A stretch of 41,871 bases of DNA, taken from Bacteroidales bacterium. GTDB lineage: Bacteria > Bacteroidota > Bacteroidia > Bacteroidales > F082. Every line of letters starts with the position of its first letter. Positions within the stretch are counted from its first letter, which is position 1. Location of the stretch: assembly GCA_030683155.1 (NCBI GenBank), contig JAUXMV010000020.1:1-41871 (forward strand). Reading direction: 5' to 3'. The notes below the pieces were generated by a model. That model had not been told where the DNA came from and did no database searches. It saw nothing but the letters and a program-made list of their open reading frames with translations. The position numbers and the translations under genes are program-made. Positions 34,857 through 41,871 of this stretch are shown piece by piece.

Positions 34857-37800
34857 ATGCACATAATGAACCGTTTCATACTTACAATACAGCTAACAGT
34901 CTTTTCCATCCTGTTGTTTGGGCAAACCGGGCAATTAAGCATTTCCCGCATTGATTTGATGCCTGATTTGCCGGCACCGTTGCACATCAGAGATTGGAAT
35001 ATGGTTACAATTGATTACGACTCATTCGTTTTTGATGTAAATAAAACGGGTCAGTATTTACCATTGTCACGGCTGGGTACTCAGGGACAGTTCAATTATC
35101 CTGACAACACTCCCTTGTTTCTTGATTCGTATGTTGGATCAAATGGCCATCTGAATCATGGTGAAGCCATCAACATAATGCCTGCAGTGATTGGAGCCTC
35201 ACTCGTTGGTGTAGACAAAAGCAATCAAAACGGACAAAACTGGGTAGCCAAAACAAAAGACTTTTTTAACCTGAAGAACGGGCAAAATGTATATCTGAAC
35301 AACTATTCAGCCACTTCTGGTGGCGACTGGTGGTACGATCTGATGCCCAATGTTTACTTCTATCAGCTCAAAACGATGTATCCGCAGGCAGCACCGGAAT
35401 TCACATCGCAGTTTACCTCTGTTGCCAATCAGTGGCTTTATTGCGTCAATCAACTGGGCGGAAGCACAACACCATGGACAGTTCCATACATGAACTACAG
35501 AGCTTTCAATCTAGCGACAGGATTGCCACTCACAACCGGAGTGCCGGAACCTGAATCTGCCGGAAGCATTTCATGGTTGCTTTACAACGCTTATTTGGTA
35601 ACTGGCGAAAGAAAGTACTTCGAAGGCGCTCAACTTTCAATGGATTTTCTGGCTGGTTTTAATTCAAATCCATCTTATGAACTTCAGTTGCCATATGGCA
35701 CAATAGCCGCTGCACGCATGAATGCTGTTGAACGCACCAACTATCCGGTTCAGAAACTGCTCGACTGGAGTTTCAACCGCGGACATCTCCGGGGCTGGGG
35801 AGCCATCGTTGGCAACTGGGGCGGCTATGATGTTTCTGGCCTCATTGGCGAGGCAAATGACAATGGAAATGATTATGCTTTTATCATGAACGGCTTTCAA
35901 CAGGCAGCTGCTTTGGCCCCTCTGCCAAAATATGATAAAAGATATGCTAAAGCTATTGCGAAATATATTCTGAATGTTGCAAATGCCAGCCGACTTCTCT
36001 ACTGGAACGCACTGCCTCAAACCCATCAGGATTCTTATAACTGGGCCTCTGTGAATGACCCAACAGCCTGTATTCCTTACGAATCAATGAAACAAGTATG
36101 GCAGGGAAAAAGCCCTTTTGCCATGGGTGATGCGATAGGCGGCGGATGGGCTGCAACGAATTTATCATTATACAGTGGCTCAAGTGTTGGGTATCTTGCT
36201 GGCATCATCAATACAACAAATATTCAGGAAATTCTTCAAATTGATTTGAATAAAACAGACTTTTACGGCGATAATGCCCACATTTCATATTTGTATTTTA
36301 ATCCAACTTCTGAAAGTAAGACAGTTCATGTTGAGCTGCCATCCGGTACATTCGGCATCTATGAAACACTCACTGAAACTGTTTTGCATACTTCTGCAAA
36401 TAGTTCTTTCCAGCTTACAATTCCTGCAGGAGAAGCACGTTTAATCAGCCTTTTTAATCCGGCACTGACACCTGTAAGCAGCGATGGACGACTATATGCC
36501 GGTGAGAATGTTTTGGATTATCATTATCTCTATGATTTCTCTGAGAACATTCGCATAAAAACGATCTCTACTGATTTGAATCCATTGATCATAAACAGCA
36601 CATTTACTGCCTATTGTGAACCTGGAAACGTCCAGCCCGGCGATCAGGTGCAATTTTCATGGTTTATGAATGGCGTTCTTATTCCGGGAAACAATCAGTC
36701 ACAGGTTAATCTAACAGCACCTTCATTTCCGATGCAACTTGTATTAAAATGCATTGTAAGTCATAATGGTAAAACAGCAGAAGACAGCCTTCAAATCAGC
36801 GTTGTAGAACGCATCCCCACGCCACCGGCAGTGAATGGAATTCAATCCAATTCAGCTTATATACCAACAGGTGGGTCAAATACTTTCACTGCTTTGGTTG
36901 ATCCTTCTCCCGGGGAAGTATTGTCCTATAACTGGACTGCAACTACAGGCCAACTCAATCAGACCATTGGAAATACTGTGGTCTGGCAAGCGCCAGATAC
37001 TCCTGTTGTTGCAAATATCAGTGTGGAGGTGACCAATCAGGATTTGCTTTCAACAACAGTATCAATTGGTGCTTTAGTCAAAGACACGAGCCTTGCAACC
37101 CAAAATCCGATGATCTGGTATCCTTTCGACTCTAACAATTTCAATGCAGCAGCGAATATTCATCATGCTGTTGCTGTTGGTGTGTCGAAAACAGCAGATC
37201 CAAGAGGAATGCCAACGCTGGCGTATCGGTTTACGTCAGGCCAAAATATTATTTATACTGAAAATCATAATGATCTGAATTTTGGAGAGGCAGTAACATT
37301 GAGTTGCTGGGTAAAATGTGAGCAACTGAATTCAGAGAGATTCATCCTCTCACATGGGTCATGGCAACAGCGCTATAAATTATCAATAACACCCGAAGGC
37401 CTGTTGCGGTGGACCGTTAAAACAAATTCAGGAGTAGCTGATTTAGATGGAAGTGCGCCTATAGATTTGAATCGCTATTATCACGTAACAGCTGTCTATA
37501 CAGGCTATTCTATGGAATTGTACGTTGACGGAGTGTTTGATACTTTCAAAGAATTCAGTGGCATCATCCAGCCTTCCACAAAGCCATTTACAATAGGTCG
37601 CATGGATAATACTGAAACACTGTATGCATTGCGTGGCAGCGTAGATGAGGTGAAAGTCTGGGATAAGGAAATCCCTGTTTCACAGATTTCCGAATTAAAA
37701 GACCAATGGGCAACACCGGCAGGCCTGGGTGAAAATGATTTTTTTATTCGAGTTTATCCAAATCCGGCCAATGACATCATTTTTATTGAATTTCCAGAAA

Positions 37801-37985
37801 ATGCGAAAATTGAACAGGTTTTGCTTTATTCTTCAGACGGAAAAAAAGTGTCAGCCGTTCTATCTGGAATGCACAATGCAAAAATTGAGATGAAATTATC
37901 TGAAACTTCAGCAGGATTGTATTTGCTCAAGGTTATTCTTAAAAATGGACAAGTGTTTTCAAGAAAAGTCCTGGTAAAAATCTAG
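34857..37985 (+). CDS. T9SS-exported multidomain protein: family 'A' domain, Ig-like modules, LamG and sorting domain
   Basis: A 1042-residue protein (an ATG three codons later is also possible) with signal peptide. Residues about 20-538 are a paralogue of the lipoprotein at 24475: shared strings include GVDKSNQNG versus GIDKTNQHG, DWWYDLMPNVYFY versus DWWYDVYPNVLFY, RGWGAIVGNWGGYDVSGL versus YGWGVIAERWGDFDVHGL, NVANASRLLY versus NVVNASRLFY, and IPAGEA near the end. Two Ig/PKD-like modules follow (about 565-645 and 655-740), then a LamG domain (about 755-955, VTLSCWVKC...YHVTAVYTGYSMELYVDG...RGSVDEVKVWD), and a C-terminal type IX secretion sorting domain (about 965-1042, VYPNPANDIIFIEF...SAGLYLLKVILKNGQVFSRKVLVK). 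It should act outside the cell on the primary polymer. Catalytic function inferred. Confidence 0.75.
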   Translation: MHIMNRFILTIQLTVFSILLFGQTGQLSISRIDLMPDLPAPLHIRDWNMVTIDYDSFVFDVNKTGQYLPLSRLGTQGQFNYPDNTPLFLDSYVGSNGHLNHGEAINIMPAVIGASLVGVDKSNQNGQNWVAKTKDFFNLKNGQNVYLNNYSATSGGDWWYDLMPNVYFYQLKTMYPQAAPEFTSQFTSVANQWLYCVNQLGGSTTPWTVPYMNYRAFNLATGLPLTTGVPEPESAGSISWLLYNAYLVTGERKYFEGAQLSMDFLAGFNSNPSYELQLPYGTIAAARMNAVERTNYPVQKLLDWSFNRGHLRGWGAIVGNWGGYDVSGLIGEANDNGNDYAFIMNGFQQAAALAPLPKYDKRYAKAIAKYILNVANASRLLYWNALPQTHQDSYNWASVNDPTACIPYESMKQVWQGKSPFAMGDAIGGGWAATNLSLYSGSSVGYLAGIINTTNIQEILQIDLNKTDFYGDNAHISYLYFNPTSESKTVHVELPSGTFGIYETLTETVLHTSANSSFQLTIPAGEARLISLFNPALTPVSSDGRLYAGENVLDYHYLYDFSENIRIKTISTDLNPLIINSTFTAYCEPGNVQPGDQVQFSWFMNGVLIPGNNQSQVNLTAPSFPMQLVLKCIVSHNGKTAEDSLQISVVERIPTPPAVNGIQSNSAYIPTGGSNTFTALVDPSPGEVLSYNWTATTGQLNQTIGNTVVWQAPDTPVVANISVEVTNQDLLSTTVSIGALVKDTSLATQNPMIWYPFDSNNFNAAANIHHAVAVGVSKTADPRGMPTLAYRFTSGQNIIYTENHNDLNFGEAVTLSCWVKCEQLNSERFILSHGSWQQRYKLSITPEGLLRWTVKTNSGVADLDGSAPIDLNRYYHVTAVYTGYSMELYVDGVFDTFKEFSGIIQPSTKPFTIGRMDNTETLYALRGSVDEVKVWDKEIPVSQISELKDQWATPAGLGENDFFIRVYPNPANDIIFIEFPENAKIEQVLLYSSDGKKVSAVLSGMHNAKIEMKLSETSAGLYLLKVILKNGQVFSRKVLVKI

Positions 37986-38139
37986 GATACTCACATCTTA
38001 AAAAAAGATTCCTTTGTCAGTTTTTACAAGAAGGATTTATTGCGAAAATCATAAAAAACTGTAGTTCAGCCCAAAATAATCCAAAACAAAATATTGAGTT
38101 TTCCAATCTTCAAAAAGTGAGGTATTTCAGCTTTATCCC

Positions 38140-38147
38140 TAAATTTG
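38140..38147 (+). promoter_or_regulatory. Possible -7 box upstream of the GH2 gene
   Basis: TAAATTTG fits the TAnnTTTG consensus and lies 30 bases before the GH2 ATG, in a 192-base gap. No TTG is found at the usual distance upstream, so an independent GH2 promoter is only a possibility. Confidence 0.35.
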
Positions 38148-38156
38148 TAAGCTTAA

Positions 38157-41432
<3,276 letters not shown>

Positions 41433-41493
41433 TAACAACAGCTCAAGGCTATTCAGGATGAAAAAATAACAGGATTGAATATCAATATTTTAT

Positions 41494-41524
41494 AAGAGTG
41501 TATATACAAAATATTCGCTCTTTT
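41494..41524 (+). terminator. Possible terminator of the PUL operon
   Basis: Stem AAGAGTGTATAT / ATATTCGCTCTT with one T-T mismatch and one G-T pair, 5-base loop, and a short T-run (TTTT) at the end of the right arm. It lies about 60 bases after the GH2 stop. Confidence 0.45.
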
Positions 41525-41737
41525 GATCTTATAAGATAATATTCAGGATTCGCTGAAAAGCTTCTTGGTTCGATCTTGAATGTTTACGACAACACAGCTC
41601 CGACTTTGGAGAAATAGATGAACCAATGCCCATAGCTTCTTATTTTTGCCCGAAACTATAGACCTAATTTCGATTGAAATAATCAATGGATGAATGAAGG
41701 GTAAATGGATTTTGTGGGGTGTCACCCCCCCCAAACC
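41525..41737. other. Intergenic region between PUL end and rRNA operon terminator
   Basis: No credible gene. It contains a palindrome ATCTTATAAGAT (41526-41537) and a compact hairpin GGGGT-GTC-ACCCC with a run of eight C (41716-41732) just beyond the rRNA terminator; otherwise nothing recognised. Confidence 0.45.
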
Positions 41738-41770
41738 AAAAAACCCCATCCAGATTTGGACGGGGTTTTT
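41738..41770 (-). terminator. Terminator of the rRNA operon
   Basis: On the minus strand: AAAAACCCCGTCC - AAATCT - GGATGGGGTTTTT, a 13-bp stem with one G-T pair and a T-run, starting about 10 bases after the 5S 3' end. Confidence 0.88.
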
Positions 41771-41779
41771 GTTATGATT

Positions 41780-41871
<92 letters not shown>

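Overview
The window reads as a chromosomal segment of a Bacteroidota (Bacteroidetes) bacterium of moderate GC. The signs are a SusC/SusD pair, a hybrid two-component regulator with an AraC-type output, LVIVD and LamG lipoproteins, a Porin_10-like outer-membrane protein, a type IX secretion (T9SS) C-terminal sorting domain, and several promoters of the Bacteroidetes form TTG/TTTG-N18..20-TAnnTTTG. The T9SS cargo argues for a lineage outside the classical gut Bacteroides, such as Marinilabiliales-, Lentimicrobium- or Flavobacteriia-like groups; that placement is inference.

Left part (1-17.4 kb), housekeeping and envelope. An acetyl-CoA synthetase (+) ends at a bidirectional terminator. It faces a minus-strand block: an ECF sigma factor, a protein combining an inner-membrane segment with a predicted beta-barrel, an LVIVD-repeat lipoprotein, a doubtful small ORF and an envelope protein. 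Next come two minus-strand central-metabolism genes, ATP-dependent PEP carboxykinase and pyruvate phosphate dikinase, each with its own promoter and terminator. On the plus strand follow the two halves of the saccharopine route of lysine degradation as separate genes (LKR, then SDH), and a DjlA-like J-domain protein. The last of these converges on a minus-strand porin-like protein.

Right part (17.7-41.4 kb), a large polysaccharide utilisation locus (PUL), all on the plus strand: a hybrid two-component sensor/regulator, a GH130 phosphorylase-type enzyme, an MFS transporter, an unassigned lipoprotein (family 'A'), SusC, SusD, a FIVAR-LamG surface lipoprotein, an unassigned large exported protein that looks like a six-hairpin (alpha/alpha) enzyme, a 1042-residue T9SS-exported multidomain protein whose first half is a paralogue of family A, and a LacZ-type GH2 beta-galactosidase. 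The inferred logic is cutting outside by the T9SS enzyme, capture by LamG and SusD, import by SusC, trimming in the periplasm by the lipoprotein, the six-hairpin-like protein and GH2, uptake by the MFS carrier, and phosphorolysis in the cytoplasm by GH130. The pathway order and the substrate are inferred, not shown. The family A/B pair and the six-hairpin-like protein are the most likely undescribed enzymes here.

The right edge holds the 3' part of a 5S rRNA gene (-) with its terminator, so an rRNA operon runs into the window from the right and converges on the PUL. No tRNA, CRISPR array, insertion sequence or prophage was seen.
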